Under the pieces are notes generated by a model that was not told where the DNA came from, did no database searches, and worked only from the letters and a program-made list of their open reading frames with translations. Positions 44,814 to 55,639 of a stretch of 64,000 nt of DNA are shown here, piece by piece; positions within the stretch are counted from its first letter, which is position 1, and each line of letters opens with the position of its first letter. This DNA comes from Ostrinia nubilalis. Its lineage: Eukaryota; Arthropoda; Insecta; Lepidoptera; Crambidae. Where the stretch lies: contig NC_087096.1 in NCBI RefSeq assembly GCF_963855985.1, forward strand, positions 6,820,001 through 6,884,000, in the 5' to 3' direction. A program made the translations under genes and the position numbers.

Positions 44814-45149
44814 TCATTTATTTTTGCAAATAGGCTTTTAAAAATCACTTTTATCATGGAAGTGCCCAATAAACAATCGAAACCGTTGACAATATCGGAA
44901 ATTTGGGATCCTTTCACCTCACCTCTCAGCGAACTTCCCCCTTTCCTTGAGTTCTTGGAATGTCACAAAAGGGTATATGCCGACTTTGAACTCGATTTCA
45001 GTTTCAAAGCCAATATGAAACAAAGCTGGACCACGCTTATAGTCTTTATTAGACAGTTTTTTTACAACAAACGCAAACAACAAAAAAAAACTTATTGTTT
45101 ACTCAAAAATAAAAGTGATTTTTAAAAGCCTATTTGCAAAAATAAATGA
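44814..45149. repeat. Foldback with perfect 40-bp arms
   Basis: Arm 44814-44853 (TCATTTATTTTTGCAAATAG and on to ACTTTTA) is the exact reverse complement of 45110-45149. The 256-bp centre is unrelated, and a 133-codon frame (44724-45125) that crosses it is not recognisable. A long foldback or a short non-autonomous DNA element; no target duplication seen. Confidence 0.8.
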
Positions 45150-45276
45150 GTTTTTTTCTAAAAAGCCGTGCTTATGATTTTTGTGCCTTTAGGAGTCGAG
45201 ACCTTCAGACCCTATCTGGGTACCGAATGCAAAATTACTGTTGTACTGTCTCCCAAATTAATAAAAAAAATCTAAA

Positions 45277-45515
45277 ATCAAGTAGCAGTGGGCAGGGCAC
45301 ATAGCTCGTAGAGCTGATGGCCGCTGGGGCAGAAAAGTTCTTGAGTGGCGACCACGAGCCGGAAGATGTAGCGTGGGCAGGCCTCCCACTAGGTGGACCG
45401 ACGATCTGGTGAAGGTCGCGAGAGGTGCCTGGATGCGGGCGGCGCAGAACTGGTCTCTGTGGAAATCCTTGGGGGAGGCCTTTGTCCAGCAGTGGACGTC
45501 TTTCGAATGAAACGA
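45277..45515 (+). mobile_element. RTE-like LINE 3' tail, copy 6, longest
   Basis: The frame reads WAGHIARRADGRWGRKVLEW, then RPRAGRCSVGRPPTRWTDDL, VKVARGAWMRAAQNWSLWKS, LGEAFVQQWTSFE and a stop. Just upstream (45283-45285) the codon position where relatives usually have Trp is TAG, so the frame is broken. The tail GAATGAAACGAGACAAC is of the CGAA type, degraded. This copy shows best that the ten tails come from an RTE-type ORF2. Confidence 0.8.
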
Positions 45516-45883
45516 GACAACTGAATAAAAAATTCGGAAATTTGAATGCTAGCTCTTTCCTTGCACAAAGACCACAGCTGTAAAGTTCAACTCCATAATA
45601 AGTTCGAGATCCTAGACTAAGCTGGTTCGGAGTTAGGGAACACGCCGATACAGGAGTTAGGCTAATCAATATTGCATCCAGTAGACAGTTTCTTGTTACT
45701 TCTGGCTTAAACCAGATTGTTTCTATCTGGAGCGTGTTTTTCTTGGTGAAAGTACCTACTGTAAATGCTACTCGTAGTTGTATAAAAGTTGCATAGTTTG
45801 AAAGTATTTCTTATGTTGACATTTTATTTAAAATAATAATTGTCACGCTCTACTTTATCATGGTTGTCCTTTAAATAATTATG
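45516..45883. other. No feature identified
   Basis: AT-rich, no recognisable element. Confidence 0.4.
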
Positions 45884-45901
45884 AAAGAAAGAAAGAAAAC
45901 A
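45884..45901 (-). repeat. (GAAA)n tract, possible LINE tail
   Basis: Read on the minus strand, AATAAACATG is followed by TTTTCTTTCTTTC, like the TTTC tail at 56743. A minus-strand LINE 3' end is possible, but the body (45902-46020) is not recognisable. Confidence 0.45.
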
Positions 45902-46471
45902 TGTTTATTCAGTATTACATCATTGAAAAATATATTTTAAATGTTACATACACAAGATACTGAAAAGGACAGGATAGGATAATTTGCGAAAAGATTTTGT
46001 ATTTTATAAGAACTCATCGCCAGCTTAATCATTCAGGTAAAATAGTATCTGTATTATCAAAAGCCGTGTTACTAATTTACTTACTTACTTTTTCCCCCTT
46101 AACTCTAGTATTTTAAAATAGTAGTAGACTTTCTCACTATTCTTTAAAACCATTTTACAAAATAGCAGAAAGCCCCACCCTAATAACTCGCTGGAAGTAT
46201 CCATTAGAGAAAGTAACGCAATTACGTCAAAGGAAAAGTTGGGGTACTACATCAAACGCAGTCCAGTCCACCTTCAACAATAAACTACTCCGCAACGTGT
46301 CGAGCAACAGATGGCGACAATGTTCCAACTTCAGTTGTAAATCAAACCCTTTTAATGTTCGCTATCGGTGGGTCAAGTAGTACAGTGATTTACACGGCCC
46401 ATAAAGGCCTGCCCTTGCGATTGTCAGCGCTCGTAGTGAAATGTAGGCGGAAAGTTTAAGTAATCGATCGG
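45902..46471. other. No feature identified
   Basis: CAGATGGCGAC at 46309 is a weak partial match to the CTCF-type core. Nothing else stands out. Confidence 0.35.
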
Positions 46472-46587
46472 TGTATGGGCATGTATGGGAGTGCGCACAC
46501 TACGCCGATTCGACTTGGCCGATTCTTCATACAATTTAAAATCGGGCACAACTATCGGCCAACTAAAAATCGACGGTGTGCGCCTAC
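46472..46587 (-). mobile_element. MITE (AGCCTAGGCGCAGAC family), copy 2, truncated
   Basis: GGGCATGTATGGGAGTGCGC, GGCCGATTCTTCATACAATT and AACTATCGGCCAACTAAAAA match the reverse strand of 54426-54598. The left terminal repeat is missing; the right end is reduced to GTGTGCGCCTA. Confidence 0.7.
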
Positions 46588-46659
46588 TCTTATAGATGAA
46601 AAACTGACCCAAAAAATATAGCTAAAAGTAGAAAAATAATAACATTATTTAAATATTTA

Positions 46660-46864
46660 TCCCATCTATATATATAAAAGAAAGTCGTGTTAGTTACACC
46701 ACTTATAACTCAAGAACGGCTGAACCGATTTAGCTGAAAATTGTCAGGGAGGTAGTTTAGAGCCAGGAGAAGGACATAGGATACCTTTTATCCCGTTCGA
46801 AATAAAAAAAAAGTCTGCTTATTTATTGCCATTAAGGCGGAACAAAGTTCGCCGGGTCAGCTAG
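46660..46864 (+). mobile_element. Helitron-like element, third sequence type
   Basis: Starts TCCCATCTATATATATAAAA after A, contains ACTCAAGAACGGCTGAACCG and AGGACATAGGATACCTTTTA and ends GTTCGCCGGGTCAGCTAG before T. The TC...CTAG ends and A|T site fit Helitrons. Confidence 0.6.
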
Positions 46865-47946
46865 TAAATAAAGACGTGAGTCGTTAAAAAAACAGAGCGA
46901 AGTAAGCGGCGTTTTAACATTGCTAGTCAAGATACACTGCTTGCCTAAGAATAAAAATACACTTAGTACCTACTATAGAATAAGCAGCTCTAATAGTTTC
47001 TTTGTTTTAGTGTAGCATTTAGATAAAATTTCAATTTCTAGATCAGTTTGTAGTAAGTTTCAAATCGTAATGTAGCAGCACATTGCACTGGTTGTGGATA
47101 ATAATGTAAAGTCAATAAAAGCAACAAGATGAAAGAAACTCTTGTATAACAGAATGAATCATGTTACAACTTGAAAATATTGTGGATATTTCCGATTTAT
47201 CGATAAAAGCCTCGACGCATCAGCAACACTAACGTCTCGCATAAATTCGGAGAGGCGCTCAGGAACTTTTTGAAGTAAGCCATACAAGGTGTAAGTGAGG
47301 TAAACGAACTCAACTCATCACATTATTTCATGTAGGTAACTAATTAAAAGTTTGGACAACCTTTTAACGCATGTTCGAAGTCGAAATTTAATGAAAATTT
47401 CGATATTAATGAAGGAAACGGGAATCATACTTCCATAGGCAAACGAGAGATGAAATCTTATGTTTACATGGGTGAATTAATAATATGCTATTTTGTCGTT
47501 TTTTACCTTTAAGCCCAAGGATAAAATAATGTTATAAAAAAGTAAGTAGAAAAACGCAAGCTCATACCTAACTATAAAATTCTCCAACTCACGAAGGCGA
47601 GTGAGCTTTACTTGTGTGTGTACGTGTACACGCACATAACGATAGTGTAATGTCTATTTAAAAACTTTTGAAAAACGCCTTCGTGAATTGCATCAACTAT
47701 AACCCAATAGATAGATAATCGTACAGTGAATATTTTCACTGACAAAATATTATTGACTTAAAACTTTAAATCCACCGGGTGACCCGAGAAAACTGTAAGT
47801 AGCGTAACTATTTCAATGTGAGAGTCTAGATGCCCGCGCTGAAACTTTCAGCGCCGCCGTAGCTTATACTGCCAACTTCATTTAGCCTGAGGAAGTAAGG
47901 CCACGGGTATGAACAGGCGAAGCTTGAGCGGAGATGATAGCGTGTG
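46865..47946. other. No feature identified
   Basis: No repeat or coding frame recognised. Confidence 0.4.
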
Positions 47947-48272
47947 AGGCTAAGAACTCATGGCGCGATTTTCACCCGCGCCCGCGGCGGTTGCGGGCCC
48001 GCAGCTTCTGTAGAATGCAGATACATATGTAAAAACTAATGCACAACTCACGACGCGGTTTTTGCCCGAAGCGGGCGCGGTTGTAATCGGGTCCAACTCG
48101 GCGGGTGACAATTTTGTACCAGTGACTTAGCACGCGGCCTTGCGATTTAAAAGTGCGCTGTGAGTTCTTAGAATAACCGCGCAAATAACCGCTCCCGTGA
48201 GTTTTAAAATAAAACCGCAATTCCACGACCGCCGCGGGCGCGGATGAAAATCGCGCCGTGAGTTCTTAGCCT
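47947..48272. mobile_element. 326-bp GC-rich MITE with 45-bp terminal inverted repeats
   Basis: 47947-47991 (AGGCTAAGAACTCATGGCGC, then GATTTTCACCCGCGCCCGCG) and 48228-48272 pair at 43 of 45 positions. GTGAGTTCTTAG and its variants recur inside (for example 48149), so the interior is a weaker palindrome of the same motif. It is much more GC-rich than its surroundings and non-coding. Confidence 0.8.
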
Positions 48273-48277
48273 AAAAC

Positions 48278-48412
48278 TTCAACCACATCAACGCGTGCAA
48301 ATCGCCATCGCCGGCGTGATCATAGGCAGGACCTGTCATTGGGTCGCGCGACCTGTCATTGGCTTATAATCGCGCCGGTGAGGGCGATCTGCACTATTTG
48401 GTGTGGTTGAAG
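48278..48412. mobile_element. 135-bp MITE, CTTCAACCACA ends
   Basis: CTTCAACCACATCAACGCGT, GCAAATCGCCATCGCCGGCG and the right half (CGCCGGTGAGGGCGATCTGC, ending GGTGTGGTTGAAG) are inverted. The interior repeats GACCTGTCATTGG twice. It starts 5 bp after the 47947 element. Confidence 0.75.
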
Positions 48413-49073
48413 CTTAAATTGGTATTGAGACATTTATGTATAATATTTAGATTTTGACCACGGCGTCGCCCTACACGGCGGGCTCCAACACGCATACGGT
48501 ATTTTTAATTTTTTTATATTTTTGAGACTTTAGTTTCATACTCCTTAGCAGATTTTTTTTTATATTTGAATGACACTGAATATAATTTTAAAAGTTAGAT
48601 ACCTACTCGTCATTTTGGTTATAAATAATTTAGGTATTATTTTACTAACTATTGTGATTAGGATCAAAAATAACTCTGTTAACAAAAACCTATGAGCCCT
48701 TATATCCTTGTAAAGGATTACCTTCGAATACTATTAAATGTTACGAGCCAATTTGTTATGATAGTATTGTACGTGACTTAAATTTTACTTAATTTTACGG
48801 TAATAGATCTGTATTAGGTCTAATTAAGTCCTCTACCTAAGTTTGACTAAGTAAGCGCCTTAAGTAAAAATAAGTAGATTCACAAAAACAAACTATACCT
48901 CATGAGTATAATCGTAATAACTTTTTATTATACAGACAACGTTACGTCAATCTAAACAAAGTGGCATCTTATCCTAGTTGTAATAAGATCAATTTTGCAA
49001 TAAAACTGTCTGTGTTGTCCTTTGTACTTCTAATAAGGATTATTTTCCCAAGAAACAAAAGATAAGGGCTTTA
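48413..49073. other. No feature identified
   Basis: AT-rich, nothing recognisable. Confidence 0.4.
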
Positions 49074-49219
49074 CGCCCGTGTTCACAAACGATTCTTGCT
49101 TAAGTGAAGCAACAAATCGAACGTACCGCGTTGAATAGAGCTCTGTAGTTGGTTCGTGTGTCACCCTGTGCGTCCAGGCGCACTGTGAGACCTCATAGTA
49201 ATGATTGTGAATACGGGCG
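49074..49219 (+). mobile_element. MITE (CGCCCGTATTCACAAAC family), copy 4
   Basis: 146 bp, both ends intact (CGCCCGTGTTCACAAACGA and GATTGTGAATACGGGCG), TTA at 49071-49073 and 49220-49222. Confidence 0.85.
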
Positions 49220-49464
49220 TTAGCTTTCACGACAGCTACAAAAATATTCAAATTAAGTTACAACAACGTTGTTTGGTTTGTAGTCGTTGAGATTGCTAAG
49301 ATCGTCAGCTTTATAACAGACTAAACATTAGCTTTGATGTTTCAAATTAAACATAATTATGTTTTTTAAATTAAAATAAAAGTAGGGACCTCTTTTGAAG
49401 TTTACCACATTTGGTATAATGGTATGTTTAAGGTCTTTTTATTCCCATTACTAAGAGATATTAA

Positions 49465-49590
49465 CGCCCGTATTCACAAACGATGCTTGCTTAAGTGAAG
49501 CAACAAATCGAACGCACAGCGTTGAATAGAGCTCTGTGATTGGTTTGTGTGTCACTGTGCGTCCACGTGCGCTGTGGGATCTCATAGTAA
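49465..49590 (+). mobile_element. MITE (CGCCCGTATTCACAAAC family), copy 5, 3'-truncated
   Basis: Left end intact (CGCCCGTATTCACAAACGA). The match stops at GGGATCTCATAGTAA and the right terminal repeat is absent. It lies 245 bp from copy 4 in the same orientation. Confidence 0.8.
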
Positions 49591-50192
49591 AAATTCGCTT
49601 ACTATTCAACACAATAACAAAAAATCTATAGTATTTTGAGAAAATGTATGAATTAGGGGTTGAACCAAAAATTCACAGCTTTAGGCATAGATGCACGGTA
49701 GAAAAAAGGTCCAAGTTTTTAAAAACATTTTATGCAAAATTCATAAATGCTAAACTTTTTATACGTCCTTTTTGTTTCCCCGCGAATATCTAAGCAAAGG
49801 CAATAAGAGTTGGACAAGTTTTCTTTAAGGGCAGAGGTAATTCCCGGAGGGTCTGTTCATAGTTTGCTTAGTATTAGGCGGGTTTGTTTAGGTCACCCCA
49901 ACAGTGGATAATAACGGAATATAAATAATTCAGATGTAAGCCAATTTTAGTCCCCGAGGTTGATCGGGTGATACGATAGTGTGTTGAGAGTTATGAAAGT
50001 TAAATTTAATTACTGTCTTTGAGAAGACAGCTTGGGATGTCTAACAACTTGAGACTTTGTATTTTTAACTTAGCTAATACCCATTAAATGGGTATTACTT
50101 TTTATTACTTTACCTTTAATAAATATAAAGATTACATTTCCAAAGAAAAAGTGTTACAGTCGATTACACATCTGGAACTAATTACTTTAAAA
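49591..50192. other. No feature identified
   Basis: AT-rich, nothing recognisable. Confidence 0.4.
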
Positions 50193-50261
50193 TTTGGGGG
50201 AGGACTATGTTCAGCAGTGGACGTCCAATGGCTGAAAATATGATGATGATGACGATGATGA
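50193..50261 (+). mobile_element. RTE-like LINE 3' tail, copy 7, ATG-type tail
   Basis: TTTGGGGGAGGACTATGTTC, AGCAGTGGACGTCCAATGGC, then TGAAAATATGATGATGATGA and further ATG units. The microsatellite tail differs from the CGAA tails of other copies. Confidence 0.75.
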
Positions 50262-51062
50262 CACCAACAGGATCATTTGACGAGTAAGATGCAAAACCGA
50301 TTATTTACTTCAAACGCCAACCCGAAAATTTCAGTAAGTGCATTTGGAAATTAAAAAAAACAAATAGTCAATTTTATTTCTCTTCTAACCTGCCAATTTG
50401 AGTAGGTCTAGTCATTATTCAGAAAACAAAGACTATCTCATACAATTTTTTTTAAATGTAAACATCACAGTTAAATTTATTATTATAACAAACCGCTTTT
50501 CTTTGGTAAGTAAGTAAACTTCCTTAAACGAAACAGAAAACTCTGCCGTGGGAATTGTAACTGCTTTTAATTTCCGTTAAAAATCCATTATTGAGAAATA
50601 ACCGAAATTATAAAACTTTTCCCCATCAAAGCCAACGAACTTGAATTTAACATTTCAAAAGATGGCCGTTTTATTTATTGCCAACGTCAATTTCCAAAGT
50701 GACTTTTGTAAGGAAGGATTTTGTTGAAGATGAAAAATGGTAACCTATTAATGATAACAAGGAAAACATTTTCAAGGGACTAATGCCTGAAATTATGTCA
50801 CGCTCCTGAAAAAATCTCGGGGAATATTGTAACGTCAGGGCGTTTGACATATTGGCTTGGGGTGGCGTTTCATCCAGAAATATTGGATGTAAAAATATGG
50901 ATCCCGTGTAGTGTAGCCGTATATTTGTTTATCAGCTAATCGATTATGCCCCAATAATAATCATTTTTTACACAATTATCGAGATTATCGATGTACGAGT
51001 ATAACTACCGATTAGCTGATTAAATTAAATCGATTATATCCGTCGTAGACTTACAACAGTAT
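50262..51062. other. No feature identified
   Basis: No repeat or coding frame recognised. Confidence 0.4.
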
Positions 51063-51121
51063 AATCATCATCATCATTTTAGTCGCAAGACGTCCTCTAC
51101 TGTACAAAGGCCTTCCTCAAG
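51063..51121 (-). mobile_element. RTE-like LINE 3' tail, copy 8, ATG-type tail
   Basis: AATCATCATCATCATTTTAG, CGTCCTCTACTGTACAAAGG, CCTTCCTCAAGG. Diverged. Confidence 0.65.
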
Positions 51122-51644
51122 GGAGCAGAAAGGCGCAGTACCTATAATCGATCATAATTTTATTAGGTAACCAATATAATCGATTATGCGGCAACGCAAA
51201 TTCTCGTGAATTTTAGCAGAAGTTACTGGAATAAAACATAACAACGCAAAACCTTTGCTTTTCTCCGTATGGTTAATGTTCATGTGAAATGAAAATCATT
51301 TTATTGCATTTGAACTTCTGAGAATCTTATTCCCTGACTTCATTTTCATGAGTTCTCTACTCAATATTATAATTTACTTCAATAATATTATCGGTAATTG
51401 TTTTCTATTTGTGTAACCTATACGATTGTTTGAAAATGTACCTACTGAAACCCAGCCATTCGCAAGTAAACAGTTAATAACTTATAATCAAAATACATAC
51501 ATCTTTTAAAAAATAAACTCCTCAATATATTTTGTATTTCTTGACTCTATAATGTCTGTCTTGTATGAACTGTTAAACATAATTTATTTTGTACCATGTA
51601 GTCATCCCCAGTCTGTATGTATGTACATTTTGTACATACTTGAT
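51122..51644. other. No feature identified
   Basis: ATCGATTATG words recur around 50940-51190 without forming a clear repeat. Confidence 0.35.
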
Positions 51645-51738
51645 CTGAGTTGCACCACCTAATTTTGACCATAACTATAACGATAACCTGTGTTTTTTGA
51701 CCTTTGTCAATGTTAGAGTAATATGGTGCAACCCAGCC
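51645..51738 (+). mobile_element. MITE (GGCTGAGTTGCACCAC family), copy 3, deleted
   Basis: CTGAGTTGCACCACCTAATT to ATGGTGCAACCCAGCC. About 25 bp shorter than the 118-bp copies; the stretch after TGTTTTTT is missing. Confidence 0.75.
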
Positions 51739-53032
51739 TAATGTAAAAGTGTAACTGCAGACAGTTCCTAATTCAAAATCTGAAGAATACGAAAAAAGAC
51801 AAAAGAGCATCGTTTTAAATCATTTTTTTTTCTAATCGCGATAAGGCGTCCGTAGTTAAAGTAGAAGCTAGTTCGAAAACCGTTTCACGGTACAAATAAG
51901 AATCGATGTTGGTCATGCTGCTAAGACTTAATAAAGTTATGTTTTGATGTCAAAGGTTTTGCGGAATATTAAATTAATTTATTAAAATCAAAGCGTGGAT
52001 TGTGACAGCAAAGTTTACAAAATCGGCCTCCCGTAACTCATTTTAGGAAATTGTCCATTAATTAACCGTAAACAAAATGAAAACTTTATTGAGGTACCTA
52101 AGAAATTCATCAGTGTAAAATGAACTTCCGAATTTGCATTGTTAATTTTATTTAACGCACTTCGCCCTTCTAATTATAAGATGCCATGGAGATACAATAA
52201 AGCTCAAAGATTTAATAATCCACTGCGCTAATCCAGTTAACATGAAATATTCAAATTATATAATTTATAGGCAGGCCTTATCGCAGCTATGTATTATGAT
52301 ATCTCAGTCAGTAATCAGTACGAACAATTAATTTCTTGTCAAAATATGATTAATGCTAAATATAGGCTATCAATTTGAAAATTATAAACTACTGACTGCT
52401 GTCTAGTAATAAGAGGTAATTTAATGTAAAATTTTGAAAATTCTCTAAAAAATACATTTTCTGGCATTCTCATTTTCATCTTCCTTCTTTAAAAATAGCA
52501 TTCAATTAAATCTACGAGGACATGCAAACCAAAGTTAAATGCAAATCAACATTAAAAGAAAATACAGGGCCATTTCTAATATAAACACCTACTTTTTACG
52601 TAAAAAATATAACAGAAAGAGATCTTATAAAACTGAGACCGAAAATATATTTTCAGCGGTCCCATTTTATTGGGATCTGAAAAGTTTTGCCCCAATAGGT
52701 ATCATTGCCAAAGAAAAACAAGATTAAGATTCTAGATAATTCGATATAAACTTTCAACACAAAACAAATGGAATCACTGTGGCTTTTATTCGAGATCAGA
52801 GAATAGAAAGAAACCTTGTAAATAATTTGGTTAGGTTACCTATTGTAATTTGTTAATGTATTCATTTTAACATTTATGAATATAAAACTAATATCGTGTA
52901 TTGTTTCTTATGCTTTCACACGTTGGACGCCAAGCGACTCGAACAATATAATTTCTATAGTGTCTAGTGTATCGGCAGTCAAAGTCTTAATAACCTAGGA
53001 CCTAAAACACTAGTTAGATTTATTATTAACTA
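51739..53032. other. No feature identified
   Basis: A 62-codon frame at 52539-52727 is chance-like. No repeats recognised. Confidence 0.4.
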
Positions 53033-53387
53033 CTAGCGGCGCGCCGCGGCGGCTGGTACGCGTGGATCCCGTTTTACCGCCTTAGGGGTGGAGTTTCATA
53101 AAATCCGTTCTTAAACGTCCACCTACGTTCTAAAAGGAACCCCTATGCAAAATGTGAGACTCTTACGCCCCTATTCACAAACGATACTTGTTTAAGTGAA
53201 GCAGCAAATCGAACACACAGCGTTGAATAGAGCTCTGTGATTGGTTCGCGTGTCATCTTGTGCGTCCACGCGCACTGTGGGACCTCATAGTAATGTTTGT
53301 GAATACAGGCGTTAGCACTTGTAGTTTCTGAGATTTCGTGAGGAGTGGGTCAGTCAATCAGTGACCTTTCGCTTTTATAGATATAGA
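53033..53387 (-). mobile_element. Helitron-like element, fourth type, split by a MITE
   Basis: On the minus strand it ends in CTAG followed by T (plus strand ACTAGCGGCGCGCCGCGGCG) with a strong GC hairpin next to it, and starts GA|T at 53387. Internal blocks are CCTTAGGGGTGGAGTTTCAT, AAAATCCGTTCTTAAACG and GTCAGTCAATCAGTGACCTT. The MITE at 53166-53311 interrupts it. Confidence 0.65.
53166..53311 (+). mobile_element. MITE (CGCCCGTATTCACAAAC family), copy 6
   Basis: 146 bp with ends CGCCCCTATTCACAAACGA and GTTTGTGAATACAGGCG. TTA at 53163-53165 and 53312-53314. Removing it restores GACTCTTAGCACTTG of the host Helitron-like repeat. Confidence 0.85.
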
Positions 53388-54425
53388 TTCAGCTTTACTA
53401 AAAAAGTCAATTTTTCTATTTTTTATCTTTATGTTGTTTAGGAAAAACCGACTTTAAACTCAAAGCACTCATAGGGTATGACTTTGATTTAGTGCATTGT
53501 GAAAAATTCTGTTACATCATTCTTTCTCTTCTCAAGCGATGAGTTCTCCACCCATTCCCACTTACACGAACCACAGCAAAAAGTTACAACCACTTTAAAA
53601 ACTGAAGTTCTTCAACTCTGCATACGAAAATGTTCCCGCTTGAATTCCCTGCAATATTACATAATGTTCCGCAACATAAATTTTCCCAATCCAACAAAAT
53701 GTCAGGTCAGTGCAGCACCAAGACGTAATTAACACCCAGATATTATTTATAGGGGAACAGTGTTTGTGCATGATATTCGCATATTAAGGCCGACTTAACA
53801 CTTGAGACTGAGATTCAAAAATAAATTGGACAGTGATAGACGAGCGTTTTTTGTTTTTGCCAAAGAACATACACACAAGAAACAAAAGAACACAATTGTA
53901 TTTTGTTTTTTGAAAAATAATTAAGATTAGGTATTTTCATTACAGACTGTGGAGCTTGCTAAACTTCTATCTGATTTAATTTTCGATGTAAGGTCGAATC
54001 GATTCATTATTTCTTAAATATATTTCGTTATAACTTTACATAAAAAGCACTAGAATATGGAACCTCAAATTATGAAGTCTGCTATAGAAGTTTTAATTTA
54101 CGGTTTCAAATATCACCCAGCAACCACTTTTAAGAAAACCTTATTTAATTTAATTCTTAAAAGAACTTAGCAAAAATGCTTACTCTGTAATACGACTGAA
54201 ATCGACTTATAAATCATCGAATTGCAATTCCTTCCTTTGATCAACTGCGGATTAATTTTCAGGTCTCAATAATTTAGAACTTGATTAATTTTCTTTCACG
54301 GCCTTAAAACCTCTTTCCAATATCACAAAATGCTTTTGGATCTTGCGTAGTAGGCCGTAGCCAAAATCTGTGACTAACAAAATCGTTCCAAGATTTCTTT
54401 GTTCTTTAAACGTCAAACACTAAGA
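53388..54425. other. No feature identified
   Basis: A 77-codon frame (53499-53732, +) is not recognisable. Confidence 0.4.
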
Positions 54426-54598
54426 CTAGGCGCAGACCACCGATTTTTAGTTGGCCGATAATTGTGTTCGATTTTAAATTGTATGAAGAATTGGCCAAAT
54501 CGAATCGGTGTAATGTGCGCACTTCCATACATGCCCATACTGATCAACTGCCCGACTAAACTATCGGCCGACGAAAAATCGATGGTCTGCGCCTAGGC
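54426..54598. mobile_element. MITE (AGCCTAGGCGCAGAC family), copy 3
   Basis: CTAGGCGCAGACCACCGATT and ATCGATGGTCTGCGCCTAG are inverted ends. Inner blocks TTTTAGTTGGCCGATAATTG and TATCGGCCGACGAAAAATCG pair too. The centre reads GTGTAATGTGCGCACTTCCA. Confidence 0.8.
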
Positions 54599-55521
54599 TA
54601 ATTCTAATTAATTAATTCCAACTACAAAGTCTTGAACTGTTTATCATATAAAATATTGAAATTCTGATTATCTGTGAATTTAGGCGATCTTATAATATTA
54701 CAATTTATTTGCGAAACATCGTTTATATTATCTGATACCAAATTAAGACGTCAGGTGACGTGGCGTGACGGATTTGATTTAAAATATTACATTATTTGAA
54801 GGCAGTGTCAAATTTATTTAAATTCCGCCATTACTTAGAATAAAACAAAACGAGAGTTTTAAGAAAGCTATGTTAATTTTGAATTCTGTGAACTTTGTAT
54901 GCAATATCCATAGCATAATCCGTCTTTTGTCTAGCCCGTAAAGATTACTCCGCAAAGGCCTGTGTTACCAACTTCTAAGAGGCTAAACTGTTCCCAGAAT
55001 ATGATTTAAACAAAGGACGTTTCTAAGTACCTCATCATTCAAAACAGAACAGCAGTTAACATAGCTCATCAAGCGATTCATACCACGCAAATTATTCCGT
55101 AAACTTTTCGCGAACGTAAATGACCAATTATGAAAATTCTCGACTGAACACCTCATATCTCGAGGGCTTTTTAAGATCTAAAGGAATCACATACTCACAC
55201 GTTCCAAGTAGCTCGGTGGAAACTTCTGATGAACTGACATTTAAATTTCAGATAGCTCCGAATAAATTTGCACTGTAATATCCTTTCGTGTTTTAATACT
55301 GCCTTTTTTGGGCTCAAGGGAAAGGTGAAGAATTTGATTTGTTCGTAGTTGCTAAACTATGTATACAGGTGTTGACTGTTGACATCTTATCCCTGTTACC
55401 TGGAAATTGCTGGAATAATTCAGTGGTTCATTTTGATCCAAATTAAAACCAATAGCCAAAGCCAATACATTAATTGGGTTTCAGTTGATATAATAAATAA
55501 ATCCTCCTTGATCCTGACTTA
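54599..55521. other. No feature identified
   Basis: No repeat or coding frame recognised. Confidence 0.4.
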
Positions 55522-55639
55522 GGCTGAGTTGCATCACCTAATTTTGACCGTAACTATGACGTTAACTGGTGTTTTTTGTATGGAGTGTGACAGATTTTTG
55601 ACGTTTCTCAAAGTTAAAGTTGGATGGTGCAACCCAGCC
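55522..55639 (+). mobile_element. MITE (GGCTGAGTTGCACCAC family), copy 4
   Basis: 118 bp, GGCTGAGTTGCATCACC to GATGGTGCAACCCAGCC, TTA at 55519-55521 and 55640-55642. Confidence 0.8.

Noticed and set aside
44724..45125. 133-codon frame as a gene
   Set aside because: It runs through one arm and the centre of a foldback and ends within the other arm; no known similarity.
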